From Candidatus Omnitrophota bacterium (GTDB lineage Bacteria; Omnitrophota; Gorgyraeia; B26-G9), in NCBI GenBank assembly GCA_022013205.1, contig JAKLQT010000147.1:1-19622 (forward strand): 19,622 nt of DNA. The letters are read 5' to 3'. Positions 6,384-13,697 of the stretch are shown in pieces. How positions within the stretch are numbered: the first letter of the stretch is position 1; the number at the start of each line of letters is the position of its first letter. The notes beneath the pieces are model-generated. The model was not told the DNA's origin and searched no databases. It was given only the letters and a program-made list of their open reading frames with translations. The position numbers and the translations under genes are program-made.

Positions 6384-7235
6384 TTACAATCGGAACGAAG
6401 CCCGTATCGCGTGAGCGACGTTGTTGCAACGCCTGATTTCATCCAGCGCAACGGATTTGCAAAAACCCGGGATATCATCATATTTTTCATTTTTATTGCG
6501 CCAGTGATGATATGTCCCAGATATTTTGCCGCGAGCTTTCAGGTAACCGTCGCGTTTATGATCTATTTTCCGCCTTTGGTTTTCTTTTTATAATGATCCT
6601 GATGGGCAAGGATGAATTTTTCACTTTGAACAAACATGCCGCCTGAGCCGCAGCACGACATGCGGCCTTCGTACGGCTGGAGCATCTCAACCAGCAGCTT
6701 AACTACGCTTCGCGGTGTGTAAAACTGTCCGCCTTTTTTACCTTCGGCAAGCGCGAATTGCCCGAGAAAATATTCATACACCTGGCCGAGCACATCTTTG
6801 CTCTTTGCCTCTTCAGTGCCGGGTGCAATCGTACCCACAAGGTCGATGAGCCCGCCTAAACTTGCCCGGTCAAGATTCTGCCGGGCGTAAACCTTGGGAA
6901 GAACACCCTTGAGTGATTGATTCTGGCGTTCTATGGCTTCCATGGCTTCATCGACGTATCCGCCAATGTCTACCTTTTTGCCGTTATCCAAAAGAATCTC
7001 CGTTTTCTTGGCATTTGCGGCAATATGTTTCCATCAGGCAATAGGAGAAACAAAGAAAACTTTCTCTGCGGCGTATTCGTTCGGGTCTTCGGGATCGGCG
7101 CCTTCGTAATCGCCTTTACCTTTAACCAGTTTTGCATGCAATACGTCAAACGCATCCGAGATATATTTCAGGAATATCAATCCCCAGCTCTTCAGAAGAA
7201 ATCTTTTTATTTTTTATACCTGTATTAAATTTCAT
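6384..7235 (-). pseudogene. hsdM: hsdM type I DNA methylase relic
   Basis: The pieces of a type I restriction-modification methylase (HsdM) appear in order but broken. YISDAFDVLHAKLVKGKGDY and DPEDPNEYAAEKVFFVSPIA lie near 7175-7045, followed by an in-frame TGA where the family has Arg before Trp (CGA to TGA). LPKVYARQNLDRASLGGLID and GGQFYTPRSVVKLLVEML follow within 6563-6991. Methyltransferase motif I survives only as CCGSGGMF, without the usual preceding Asp-Pro. A large deletion then removes the NPPF catalytic motif, and a shifted frame gives KRDGYLKARGK and DDIPGFCKSVALDEIRR, the conserved C-terminus, ending at 6384. The first 23 codons (from ATG 7235, with GGAG seven bases upstream) are not HsdM and are joined directly to its middle. 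No hsdR or hsdS is present in the window. Confidence 0.85.
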
Positions 7236-7258
7236 ATCAATACTCCAGAAACCAACCC

Positions 7259-7852
7259 TTACGCAAGTCGCGAATCAACAAAATCCCAGTTGACTAAATT
7301 CTTAATAAAAATATTCAGGTAGTCGGCTCTCTTGTTCTGGTAATCCAAGTAATAAGCGTGCTCCCAGACATCAACCGTCAGCAGCGGTTTTAGTCCATGC
7401 GCGATTGGGGTATCCGCGTTTGAAGTCTTCATAATTTCTAATTTTTTTTCTTTTAATACCAGCCACCCCCAGCCGCTGCCGAATTGACTCAAAGCCGCGC
7501 TCTTGAACTGCTCAACGAACCGATCATAGCCTCCAAAATCGGCGTTAATTTTATCTCCTATCGCTCCCGCGGGGCTCCCGCCTCCGTCAGGTTTCATGCA
7601 TTGCCAATAAAAGGAATGGTTCCAAACCTGCGCCACATTATTAAATATTGTGGATTTTGAGACATCTTTAGCCGTTTGCGTTATGATACCTTCAAGACTC
7701 TCTTGCTCCATTTCCGTGCCTTTAATCAATCCATTCAATTTCTCAACGTATCCGGCATGGTGCTTACCATAGTGAAACTCCAGAGTTTTTGCGCTGATAT
7801 GCGGGGTAAGCGCATCCTGGGGATATGGTAATTTCATTAATGCAATAGCCAT
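7259..7852 (-). CDS. sodB: Superoxide dismutase, iron type
   Basis: This 197-residue protein converts superoxide to hydrogen peroxide and oxygen in the cytoplasm. The four metal ligands of the Fe/Mn family are in place: His27 (FHYGKHH), His79 (WNHSFYW), Asp161 and His165 (DVWEHAYYLDYQ). Gln75 (AQVWNH) and the absence of a Gln in the TSNADTPI segment indicate the iron form. QFGSGWGWLV (123-132) is the conserved core. Length is typical. The ATG has GGAGGAG just upstream, and the gene follows the small membrane protein gene by about 40 bases, possibly on one transcript. In a probable anaerobe it would serve oxygen tolerance. Identification is firm; the metal preference is inferred from signature residues. 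Confidence 0.95.
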   Translation of the reverse strand: MAIALMKLPYPQDALTPHISAKTLEFHYGKHHAGYVEKLNGLIKGTEMEQESLEGIITQTAKDVSKSTIFNNVAQVWNHSFYWQCMKPDGGGSPAGAIGDKINADFGGYDRFVEQFKSAALSQFGSGWGWLVLKEKKLEIMKTSNADTPIAHGLKPLLTVDVWEHAYYLDYQNKRADYLNIFIKNLVNWDFVDSRLA

Positions 7853-7891
7853 TTCTCCTCCTTTTTTTTATCAACTATTTATTTAATAAAA

Positions 7892-8083
7892 TCAAAATAT
7901 ACCGCAAATATAAAAAAAATAATTTATCCGTTCTTTTTCCGATTTTAGATGGATATCCATTAAAACCGTGACAATACGGATAGCAACGGTGGCGACAAGA
8001 CCGATAACAAAGAATATCCAGGAAACAAAAGAATCCCCGCAATTTTTACGCTGTAAACAATTTAAACATTTCTTGTCTTTCAT
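7892..8083 (-). CDS. Small cysteine-containing membrane protein
   Basis: This protein of about 63 residues starts at ATG 8083 or at the GTG just before it; GGAG lies 9-12 bases upstream. It begins with a cytoplasmic-looking CLNCLQRKNC cluster (CxxC-x5-C), which could bind metal or be redox active. One clear membrane helix follows (SWIFFVIGLVATVAIRIVTVLM). The tail after MDIH is charged and then aromatic. I recall longer relatives with a second membrane helix here, so a frameshift may have altered the end, but this is not shown by the sequence alone. It sits directly upstream of the superoxide dismutase gene. Function unknown. Confidence 0.6.
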   Translation of the reverse strand: MKDKKCLNCLQRKNCGDSFVSWIFFVIGLVATVAIRIVTVLMDIHLKSEKERINYFFYICGIF

Positions 8084-8110
8084 CACACTTTTTCTCTCCT
8101 TAAGTACGGC

Positions 8111-8155
8111 AACCCGCTATTCCACCGCGTAGGTGGAAAGAGGGTTCCGCGGGTT
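8111..8155. repeat. Nested palindrome beside a RAYT relic
   Basis: Two perfect stems are nested: AACCCGC (8111-8117) with GCGGGTT (8149-8155), and TTCCACC (8120-8126) with GGTGGAA (8132-8138), the latter closing a 5-base loop. There is no T-run on the minus strand, so it is a poor intrinsic terminator. Its position right at the stop of a RAYT-derived ORF suggests a REP-type palindrome. Confidence 0.55.
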
Positions 8156-8478
8156 TATTCGAACAGCATATCTTTAATTTTTTTCAGTTCCTGCTGGTAA
8201 TCTTTCCGCTCTTCCACGAATTCTCGATACTCGGCAGGGACAATATCCAATATGTCTTCAAAAGAGGTGATTCTTTCCGGCCATTGATGGATATTCAGGT
8301 ATTCCTGATAGGATGAGGCGCACCATTGTTCCGGTTTTTCGATTAAAATTATACTCGCATATAAAAAATCGCTATATTGACTTTTTACCTTTTCTTTTGA
8401 CTTTTTCCCGCTTTTTGCCGATTTCTCCAAGATCGATGAAATGCGTCTTGAGCTTATCGCCAAGCGCTCCATGACCAA
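8155..8478 (-). pseudogene. C-terminal remnant of a RAYT transposase
   Basis: The last 60 residues fit the C-terminus of REP-associated tyrosine transposases. IEKPEQWCASSYQEYL corresponds to the family's EKPEDYxWSSYxEYL segment, and later DIVPAEYREFVEE matches its closing helix. The N-terminal 45 residues (basic, SGKKSKEKVK-rich) do not match the HUH domain, so the catalytic half is absent. The start codon at 8478 is therefore probably not real for the transposase. It could be expressed as a short fusion, but there is no good ribosome site. The palindrome at 8111-8155 directly follows the stop. It differs from the RAYT pieces at 4714-4841 and 15716-15911, which cover other parts of the protein. 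Confidence 0.6.
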
Positions 8479-8570
8479 GCATAGTCTACCCCCTCAGGAA
8501 AATGCATTGATGGCAACACCGTTACCTGCTATTTGGGAAATCTCAGACTGTTTCTCCCTGATATATTTTT

Positions 8571-9233
8571 TTATAACCAACCGCTCTTTTGCCAATAAGC
8601 GTATTCCTCTCTCCATTCCTCTTTTCTGAGGAGAATTATTCTCTTGAAATGCTCTCTGCCTGCCTCGATAACCTTCATCTGCTCCGGAAATACCTTTTTC
8701 TCTTTTATATCCCGCGCCATTTTTTTACCCAACGCATAGGCATCCTTTGTCTTTTCCTTTAGCACATACGCCGAAGAGGATACGCCGCCGGAATACTGCG
8801 CACCGCAGGTATGGGCATAATATTTGATATAGTCCAAAACCTCTTTATCCTGTCCGCTTCCGGAGGTAACCGCTGCCACGATATATTTACCCAAAAGCCG
8901 CCGGCAATGAATGAAGTGACTAGAGCGGTCAAAAAGCGCCTTCATCGAAGCCGTAACCTGATTTATATAGTTGGGTGTTGCTAAGACTATTCCTTCCGCC
9001 TCCAGCATTTTATTTAAGATGACGGTAATGCTGTCTTTTACCGAACAATTTAGGATCTTCTTGTGGCATTCTTCACAGTGCCGGCAGAAGCCTATATGAT
9101 GCTCTGATAGATGAATAATCTCAAAGTCTGCCTTCGCATCTTCTTCTGCTATCCCCCTTAAAACTTCTTTAGCCAGGAGAAAGGTATTACTTTTTTCTTT
9201 ATGCGGGCTTGATGAAATGAGCAATATCTTCAT
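8571..9233 (-). CDS. Iron-sulfur flavoprotein (NADPH-dependent FMN reductase-like)
   Basis: The 220 residues form a flavodoxin-like FMN-binding domain. The phosphate loop ISSSPHKEKSNTF is at residues 6-18, ATPNYINQVTASMKALFDR (about 84-102) is the family's TPxYxxxxxxxxKxxxDR motif, and a glycine-rich TSGSGQ loop is near 133. CRHCEECHKKILNC near residue 50 is a CX2CX2CX6C cluster like the compact motif that binds a 4Fe-4S centre in iron-sulfur flavoproteins (Isf) of anaerobes, where it passes electrons to oxygen or peroxide detoxification. The C-terminal 50 residues are basic and helical. AAGGAGGT sits eight bases before the ATG. The stop of the DUF2284 gene lies 22 bases upstream, so the two form an operon. 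Partner electron carriers are unknown. Confidence 0.85.
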   Translation of the reverse strand: MKILLISSSPHKEKSNTFLLAKEVLRGIAEEDAKADFEIIHLSEHHIGFCRHCEECHKKILNCSVKDSITVILNKMLEAEGIVLATPNYINQVTASMKALFDRSSHFIHCRRLLGKYIVAAVTSGSGQDKEVLDYIKYYAHTCGAQYSGGVSSSAYVLKEKTKDAYALGKKMARDIKEKKVFPEQMKVIEAGREHFKRIILLRKEEWREEYAYWQKSGWL

Positions 9234-9255
9234 CTTTTACTACCTCCTTCCCGTA

Positions 9256-9771
9256 TTATTCGACCAGCACAAGGCCGAAATAATTCGCCTGACAGCCATA
9301 GGAATCAAGGGTTTCGATTTGAAATCCGTTTTTACGCACAGTGGCAAAAACATCTATACCGCAGGCCTCCATCGAAGGCCTGGCCTTCTCCCGGTGCCGG
9401 CATTCCCCTTTTATGTTGCATCCCTTGCAAAGCATACAGGGCCCTGCGCCCATAGCCAGTGTCTTGTAAAAGCCGGCAAAAAATGCTTCCTTTTCCAGGC
9501 TAACCGCGACATTGGAGATAGATTTTTTAGCACTGCCTGGGTTATAAATCAAAATTGCCTTTTTGTAGCAATCCAATATCTTCTGGGTCTGTTCCGGGGG
9601 CGGGGAATAAGGCGGGCAGGTTAAACACCCTCCAAAGCCATCACAGCCAAATTGACACTTGTATCTCACCCAGGCCGCGGTCTTAACGGTCTTGGCATCG
9701 ATAATTTTGGCCTCTTTTGCCCCTAATTGCCGTGCCCTTTTTTTTAAATCTTCCAGACTATTTTTTCCCAT
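9256..9771 (-). CDS. DUF2284 cysteine-rich metal-binding protein
   Basis: This 171-residue protein fits the DUF2284 (predicted metal-binding) family. Cysteines occur in four groups: CQFGC near residue 39, GGCLTCPPYSPPP (47-59), GPCMLCKGCNIKGEC near 110-124, and a late SYGCQANYFGLVLVE. The TCPPYSPPPEQT segment is typical. Such an arrangement should hold one or more iron-sulfur clusters or zinc. Family members are common in anaerobes and have no proven reaction. It precedes the iron-sulfur flavoprotein with a 22-base gap, which suggests a shared redox job. The ATG has an AGGAT-type ribosome site. A stem-loop separates it from hisF upstream. Confidence 0.8.
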   Translation of the reverse strand: MGKNSLEDLKKRARQLGAKEAKIIDAKTVKTAAWVRYKCQFGCDGFGGCLTCPPYSPPPEQTQKILDCYKKAILIYNPGSAKKSISNVAVSLEKEAFFAGFYKTLAMGAGPCMLCKGCNIKGECRHREKARPSMEACGIDVFATVRKNGFQIETLDSYGCQANYFGLVLVE

Positions 9772-9782
9772 GGTAACTAATC

Positions 9783-9817
9783 CTAAAAATCACAACCACA
9801 GCTTTCCCCGTGTGGTT
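9783..9817 (-). terminator. Terminator-like stem-loop after hisF
   Basis: AACCACA (9794-9800) pairs with TGTGGTT (9811-9817) around a 10-base loop, and on the minus strand the stem is followed by GTGATTTTTAGG. It lies about 100 bases beyond the hisF stop and just before the DUF2284 start, so it probably ends the macro-hisF transcript or serves as a leader attenuator for the next operon. Confidence 0.5.
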
Positions 9818-9914
9818 ATGGCGTGTTCCTTCTACTATATTTTCTAAGTCCAGTTGTACTTTTGATCGAAAAATTTTTCAATGGGAAAGCTAGCGAGTAA
9901 TAGAACACCATTGG

Positions 9915-10706
9915 TTAAAAAATGGATGTCCTGCTTCCCCTTGCTGAATTTACCGAAATGCCTTTTTCCTTCAGATACTGCTTTAATTGCCCGATACTGA
10001 TCGTGCGAAAATGAAAAACAGACGCAGCAAGCAGAATCTCCGCCCCTGCTTTTACTACTGCATCATAGAAATGTTCCGGCTTCCCGGCACCGCCTGAGGC
10101 AACTATCGGCACATTCACGGCATCAGCAATCATCTTGGTAAATTCAATATCATATCCTTTAAGCGTGCCATCCCCATCCATGCTGGTCGGTAATATCACA
10201 CCGGCTCCGAGATCCTCACACTGCCTGGCCCATTCCACCGCATCTTTCCCTACTGCCTTTGTCCCGCCGGCGATGACCACATCAAATCCCGAAGGCATCT
10301 TTGGATTGCGTTTGCCGTCAATAGCAATAGTGATTTTTTCCGTACCGAATTCTTTTGCCGCCTCTTTTATTAAATCCGGCTTCTTTACCGCAGCGCTGTT
10401 CATCGACACCTTAGTCGCGCCGGCTTTGAGTACAAATTCTATATCCTCAAGGCTGACGATACCGCCGCCGACCGTAAGCGGAATATTGATTACCGCGGCT
10501 ACGTTTTTAACCCACTCAAGCCGTGTCTTGCGATTCTCTACGGTTGCCGCAATATCCAGCATAGCCAGCTCATCAGCCCCTTCTTCCTGATAAAATGAAG
10601 CATTCTTTACCGGATCGCCGGCATCCTTAAGATTAACAAAATTAACTCCCTTTACAACCCGGCCGTTCTTCATATCCAGACACGGCATAATCTTTACAGT
10701 AGCCAT
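9915..10706 (-). CDS. hisF: Imidazole glycerol phosphate synthase cyclase subunit HisF
   Basis: This 263-residue beta/alpha barrel makes imidazole glycerol phosphate and AICAR from PRFAR, using ammonia supplied by HisH. The catalytic aspartates are both present: Asp11 (MPCLD) and Asp130 (IAID). Phosphate-binding loops VGGGI (79-83) and ASGGAG are intact, and LPTSMDGDGTLKGYD matches the conserved region around the second half-barrel. It is about ten residues longer than usual, with a basic C-terminus (NSARGSRTS). GGAG lies shortly before the ATG. It is 24 bases after the macro-domain gene. No other his gene, including hisH, is nearby, so it is either a scattered his gene or a HisF paralogue serving another amidotransferase. 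Confidence 0.9.
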   Translation of the reverse strand: MATVKIMPCLDMKNGRVVKGVNFVNLKDAGDPVKNASFYQEEGADELAMLDIAATVENRKTRLEWVKNVAAVINIPLTVGGGIVSLEDIEFVLKAGATKVSMNSAAVKKPDLIKEAAKEFGTEKITIAIDGKRNPKMPSGFDVVIAGGTKAVGKDAVEWARQCEDLGAGVILPTSMDGDGTLKGYDIEFTKMIADAVNVPIVASGGAGKPEHFYDAVVKAGAEILLAASVFHFRTISIGQLKQYLKEKGISVNSARGSRTSIF

Positions 10707-10730
10707 AACTCTCCTTTTTTGTTAGAGATA

Positions 10731-11243
10731 TTAAACTTCCTCCATTGCTTTTATATAGCAGCCGTAGACCTCTTTGCCAAAACAAACAATAATTACTTTT
10801 TCGATGGTTTTGTTTTGCGCAAGGAACCTTTTTATCCGGCCAATGGCAATCCTGGAAGCCCTCTCGACGGGAAACCGGTAAGCTCCGGTGCTAATCGAAG
10901 GAAAGGCAATTGTTTTTATAGCGTGCTCTTGCGCCAGCTCTAAAGAGCGCTGATAACACCGGGCTAAAAGTTCATCTTCCCCTGAATCTCCGCCTTTCCA
11001 AACCGGCCCAACCGTATGTATTACCCATTTGGCCGGCAGATTATAGCCTTTGGTGAGCTTGGCATCTCCGGTCTTACAACCTCCAAGGGCCTTACATTCG
11101 GAAAGCAGCTCCGGCCCCGCAGCCCGGTGGATTGCACCATCCACGCCTCCGCCGCCAAGAAGAGAACTATTGGCTGCATTCACAATCGCATCCACCTTTT
11201 GCCTGGTAATATCTCCCACAATAATGGTAATTCTTTCTGACAT
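10731..11243 (-). CDS. Macro domain protein (ADP-ribose / O-acetyl-ADP-ribose deacetylase type)
   Basis: The 170 residues are one macro domain, close to the YmdB/TTHA0132-like group that hydrolyses O-acetyl-ADP-ribose or removes ADP-ribose from proteins and nucleic acids. The binding signatures are GDITRQ (10-15), NAANSSLLGGGGVDGAIHRA (22-41), the GDAKLTKGYNLP loop near 60-70, and SISTGAYRFP near 115-125. All expected catalytic Asn, Asp and Gly residues are visible. It begins 4 bases after the GemA gene and ends 24 bases before hisF. The tight packing implies co-transcription. Macro genes also occur as antitoxins against ADP-ribosylating toxins; no such toxin is visible here. Confidence 0.9.
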   Translation of the reverse strand: MSERITIIVGDITRQKVDAIVNAANSSLLGGGGVDGAIHRAAGPELLSECKALGGCKTGDAKLTKGYNLPAKWVIHTVGPVWKGGDSGEDELLARCYQRSLELAQEHAIKTIAFPSISTGAYRFPVERASRIAIGRIKRFLAQNKTIEKVIIVCFGKEVYGCYIKAMEEV

Positions 11244-11247
11244 TTTG

Positions 11248-11619
11248 CTATATTCTCTTATGCAGCATTATATGCTTTAAGGACTCTATTACCTTGATCG
11301 CCTCTTTTCTGGTAAGTTCATCAGTGCCTGGTTTATGGTAATATTTTTTCAGAAAATTGTCCAGGTGTTCATTGCTCCAACCTAATTCTCGTGTAAGATA
11401 TTTGATATACAACCTCTGCCTTATAGTTAGCCCCCAGCGATTAACCTGCCAATGCCTGCTGCGCACAAAATGATTCATTAATTTCCTGAATTTCGGCGCA
11501 TCAAGGTCCTTCGCACTCTCAACACCTGCTGCCCGGCGAAGAATATTTCTGTATTCTTCTTCGCTCAAGTTGAGTTCTTTCTTGATAATATGTATCAGTG
11601 CCAGTTTTTTCTTATCCAT
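11248..11619 (-). CDS. DUF1018 protein, Mu gp16/GemA-like
   Basis: The 123 residues match the DUF1018/GemA family best known from Mu-like phages, where GemA (gp16) affects host supercoiling and gene expression. The N-terminal LALIHIIKKELNLSEEEYRN (6-25) is the hallmark, followed by a basic middle (KFRKLMNHFVRSRHW) and a C-terminal helix ending ESLKHIML. There are no phage structural genes around, so this is probably a domesticated or chromosomal member. Its start overlaps the end of the DprA-like fragment by 8 bases, and its stop is 4 bases before the macro-domain gene. Its role outside phages is not known to me. Confidence 0.8.
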   Translation of the reverse strand: MDKKKLALIHIIKKELNLSEEEYRNILRRAAGVESAKDLDAPKFRKLMNHFVRSRHWQVNRWGLTIRQRLYIKYLTRELGWSNEHLDNFLKKYYHKPGTDELTRKEAIKVIESLKHIMLHKRI

Positions 11620-11797
11620 AAATTAAATTCTCAATCTTGGAATGAAAACCGCTGATAACGCAGTTGCCTTGGTTGCACTGTTCGATGGCCCAGTCGTAGC
11701 ATTTTAGCGCTACCGAGGCAGGTATTTCCCGGCTGCAAAGAAACGCGGCCTTTCGCAGATTCAGTAATTCCGTATTGCCGAGTGATGAGACAATCAT
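11612..11797 (-). CDS. DprA/Smf-like N-terminal fragment
   Basis: I begin the gene at ATG 11797 because LGNTELL and AAFLCSREIPASVALKCYDW then line up with the start of DprA/Smf-like proteins, where a Rossmann fold starts with FLCSR. CVISGFHSKIE (about residues 46-56) is the family's SGFHSxIE nucleotide-binding loop. Full members continue with KDxL and more than 60 further residues. Here the frame ends after NLIYG, overlapping the GemA start by 8 bases, so the C-terminus has been lost. The frame is open upstream to 11914, but those codons do not resemble the family. Such proteins bind single-stranded DNA or handle nucleotides; this short version may be inactive or act with GemA. Confidence 0.55.
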   Translation of the reverse strand: MIVSSLGNTELLNLRKAAFLCSREIPASVALKCYDWAIEQCNQGNCVISGFHSKIENLIYG

Positions 11798-11900
11798 TCT
11801 TCGTCCCCGCTGTCCAGTTCCCTGCCTATGCGGTATCTTTTCTTTGCGGGCTACAGCTAAAACCGCTTCTTTATTGTTGCTTAATACCAATCGTTCATAT

Positions 11901-11918
11901 AACGGATGTTCACCTCAT
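11901..11918 (+). repeat. Left terminal inverted repeat of the IS1634-type element
   Basis: The 18 bases AACGGATGTTCACCTCAT are an exact inverted match to 13585-13602 at the other side of the transposase gene, which lies wholly between them. No target duplication is visible outside the pair. Confidence 0.65.
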
Positions 11919-11954
11919 AGAAAGCGCTTCTAATTATTGATAACCCTATGATTT

Positions 11955-13454
11955 TCAGGCGGTTAACCTGCGTTCGGGCAGCTTTTTTCTAGTGACTACA
12001 CGAACATCTCGATGAGGCAAAGCGCTTGGAAGTTTAATCTTCAAAGCCTGTAATAAAGTTTGCGATTCTTTTCGAGGAATCGGTATTTTTAAGCAAGAAT
12101 ATTTTTTATCAATTTTTATCTCTGCAGAGCAGAGAGTCGATAATTGTTTGAGCCCCTCTTCAACAGTCATGTCTAAATTTGCCCAAGCCTGACGAAGTTT
12201 TCTGATGATCATATAAGCCAACATCACAACTAAAACATGACCTTGTGTGCTCTTTTTCGACCGAACAAAAACAGGGCGCACCTCCAATGAAACTGTTTTA
12301 CAATCGCGAAATGCCTGCTCTACTTGCGCTAATTCTTTATAGCGATCATGAACGGTTTGTTTATCTGCGGCAGATTCAGAAAGATCTGTTTTTATAACAT
12401 AGCAGCCATCTAAGTACAGATTCTTTTTTTTAACTAACCTTTCAATATATTCTTGTTTAGACATGCGGCTTTTAGACATTTCTTCGGCTCTAATCGGATT
12501 GCGTCTTAAAATATATCGAATATCATCGTATTCTATTTCGCAAATATTTTCCTCAAAAAACTCATATTGAAAAATACCTTTTCTTATTAGTGACTCTATT
12601 TGAGGTTTTGTAATTGCGCTAATATAATGAAAATCCTCGTCTTTAATGACGTCTATCTGTGTGCTTTTGATCATCCCCCGATCGCCAACAAACGTTACTT
12701 CTTTGCAGCCAAAGAGCTCCGCAGCTTTTTTTACTTGCGATTGAAAAGTTTGAGTGTCTTTTGTATTACCTCTAAATACTTCCGTAGATACAGGCTCGCC
12801 GTATTCATCGCATAATAAGCCGATTACTATTTGCTTTTTCCCGGTTTTTTTATCCCGGTTGTAACCATATTCTCCAAAATAATTCTGATTTCCCTCTAAA
12901 TAGCTGCTCGTAACATCATAAAGAAATAAGCGTGGTTTACTATCTGATCTTCTGGCGGTTAATAATTCTATCTCCAGGCGTTGTTGATTATCCGCTAACC
13001 ATCCTAAATTTTCATACAAATCATTTTCATCAAAACCTCGATTAATATCCAAAACATCACAAGCCGCATGAATCTTAGCCAATCGGACCGCTGAAAGCCT
13101 CGAGCCTTGCTCGATCACTCGCGCGATGACCTGCCATAGCGCTAACTTCCCGTTAAAACTTCTTCCGAGAACTTTCTCAATCCCAATTTCTTTGGCTAAT
13201 TGATAAACTGTCCACACTGCTCCTACCGACATCCCTTCTTTTATGTTTAGAGATTCTTTCAAGCAAACAAGAGCTGATAAATTTTCCTTGTGTTTCAAAG
13301 CAAGTTTTATAGCTTCTATTTCTCCAGAGCTGCATTTTGATAAATTCGCAATGGTTCTCTTTTTAACTTTCTTCCCCTCCCGGTAAGATTCGCATAACAA
13401 TGTAGAGGTGTAAACTTTTTTTCCGCGTTTGGATTTGTTTTGAACTATATGCAT
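11955..13454 (-). CDS. IS1634-family transposase
   Basis: A full-length 499-residue transposase with an RNase H-type DDE core. Likely catalytic residues are Asp180 (LFLYDVTSSY), Asp258 (TFVGDRGM) and Glu379 (LAQVEQAFRDCK), and the YREGKKVKK and AKIHAACDV segments are typical of the N-terminal DNA-binding part. No frameshift is seen, so the element may still be mobile. It ends in TGA, which supports UGA as a real stop in this organism. It has no close relation to the two IS630 transposases. The upstream region is A/T-rich. Confidence 0.9.
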   Translation of the reverse strand: MHIVQNKSKRGKKVYTSTLLCESYREGKKVKKRTIANLSKCSSGEIEAIKLALKHKENLSALVCLKESLNIKEGMSVGAVWTVYQLAKEIGIEKVLGRSFNGKLALWQVIARVIEQGSRLSAVRLAKIHAACDVLDINRGFDENDLYENLGWLADNQQRLEIELLTARRSDSKPRLFLYDVTSSYLEGNQNYFGEYGYNRDKKTGKKQIVIGLLCDEYGEPVSTEVFRGNTKDTQTFQSQVKKAAELFGCKEVTFVGDRGMIKSTQIDVIKDEDFHYISAITKPQIESLIRKGIFQYEFFEENICEIEYDDIRYILRRNPIRAEEMSKSRMSKQEYIERLVKKKNLYLDGCYVIKTDLSESAADKQTVHDRYKELAQVEQAFRDCKTVSLEVRPVFVRSKKSTQGHVLVVMLAYMIIRKLRQAWANLDMTVEEGLKQLSTLCSAEIKIDKKYSCLKIPIPRKESQTLLQALKIKLPSALPHRDVRVVTRKKLPERRLTA

Positions 13455-13571
13455 ACTACAATATTAACACACAACATATTTCTTGTCAAGAATTAATATG
13501 AAATATTATTCATGGTTTAGTTACTACATTAAGAACAGAAAAACATACTTAACTTCTATTGTTTTAAAGAG

Positions 13572-13697
13572 TTACTTGAAATCAATGAGGTGAACATCCG
13601 TTGTAAACTTTGCCTCCGGATGTTTTACTGCGTATTCGGCTATGTAGCCAAGTTTTGTTTCCACTTCTTCTACCTCTCTGCGAATGCAATCATCTCG
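13572..13697 (-). pseudogene. N-terminal fragment of a group II intron reverse transcriptase/maturase
   Basis: The open frame reads REVEEVETKLGYIAEYAVKH and then PEAKFTTDVHLIDFK before TAA. The pattern (K/R)L...A...P..(K/R)FT...HLI is that of the first residues of group II intron-encoded proteins. Only about 40 residues exist, and none of the RT motifs remain. The final codons lie within the 18-base IS terminal repeat, so the last few residues may belong to the IS rather than to the protein. Confidence 0.5.
13585..13602 (-). repeat. Right terminal inverted repeat of the IS1634-type element
   Basis: This is the exact inverted partner of 11901-11918 over 18 bases. It also encodes TTDVHLI in the group II maturase fragment, so part of the match could be chance overlap with coding sequence. 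Confidence 0.6.

Larger units (their letters stand above)
11901..13602 (-). mobile_element. IS1634-type (IS4 superfamily) insertion sequence
   Basis: About 1.7 kb containing a single intact transposase gene and flanked by 18-bp inverted repeats. The size, the single DDE gene of about 500 codons and the transposase sequence fit the IS1634 group. A target-site duplication, usually 5-6 bp here, was looked for at both ends and not found, so one end may have recombined. It has inserted between the DprA-like gene and a group II intron fragment. Confidence 0.7.

Noticed and set aside
685..7235. UGA reassigned to an amino acid, suggested by in-frame TGA codons in the Nudix gene and hsdM relic
   Set aside because: TGA is the normal stop of hicB, the nucleotidyltransferase, the small membrane protein and the IS1634 transposase. 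In hsdM it replaces an Arg codon inside an otherwise decayed gene, so the two cases do not point to one amino acid.
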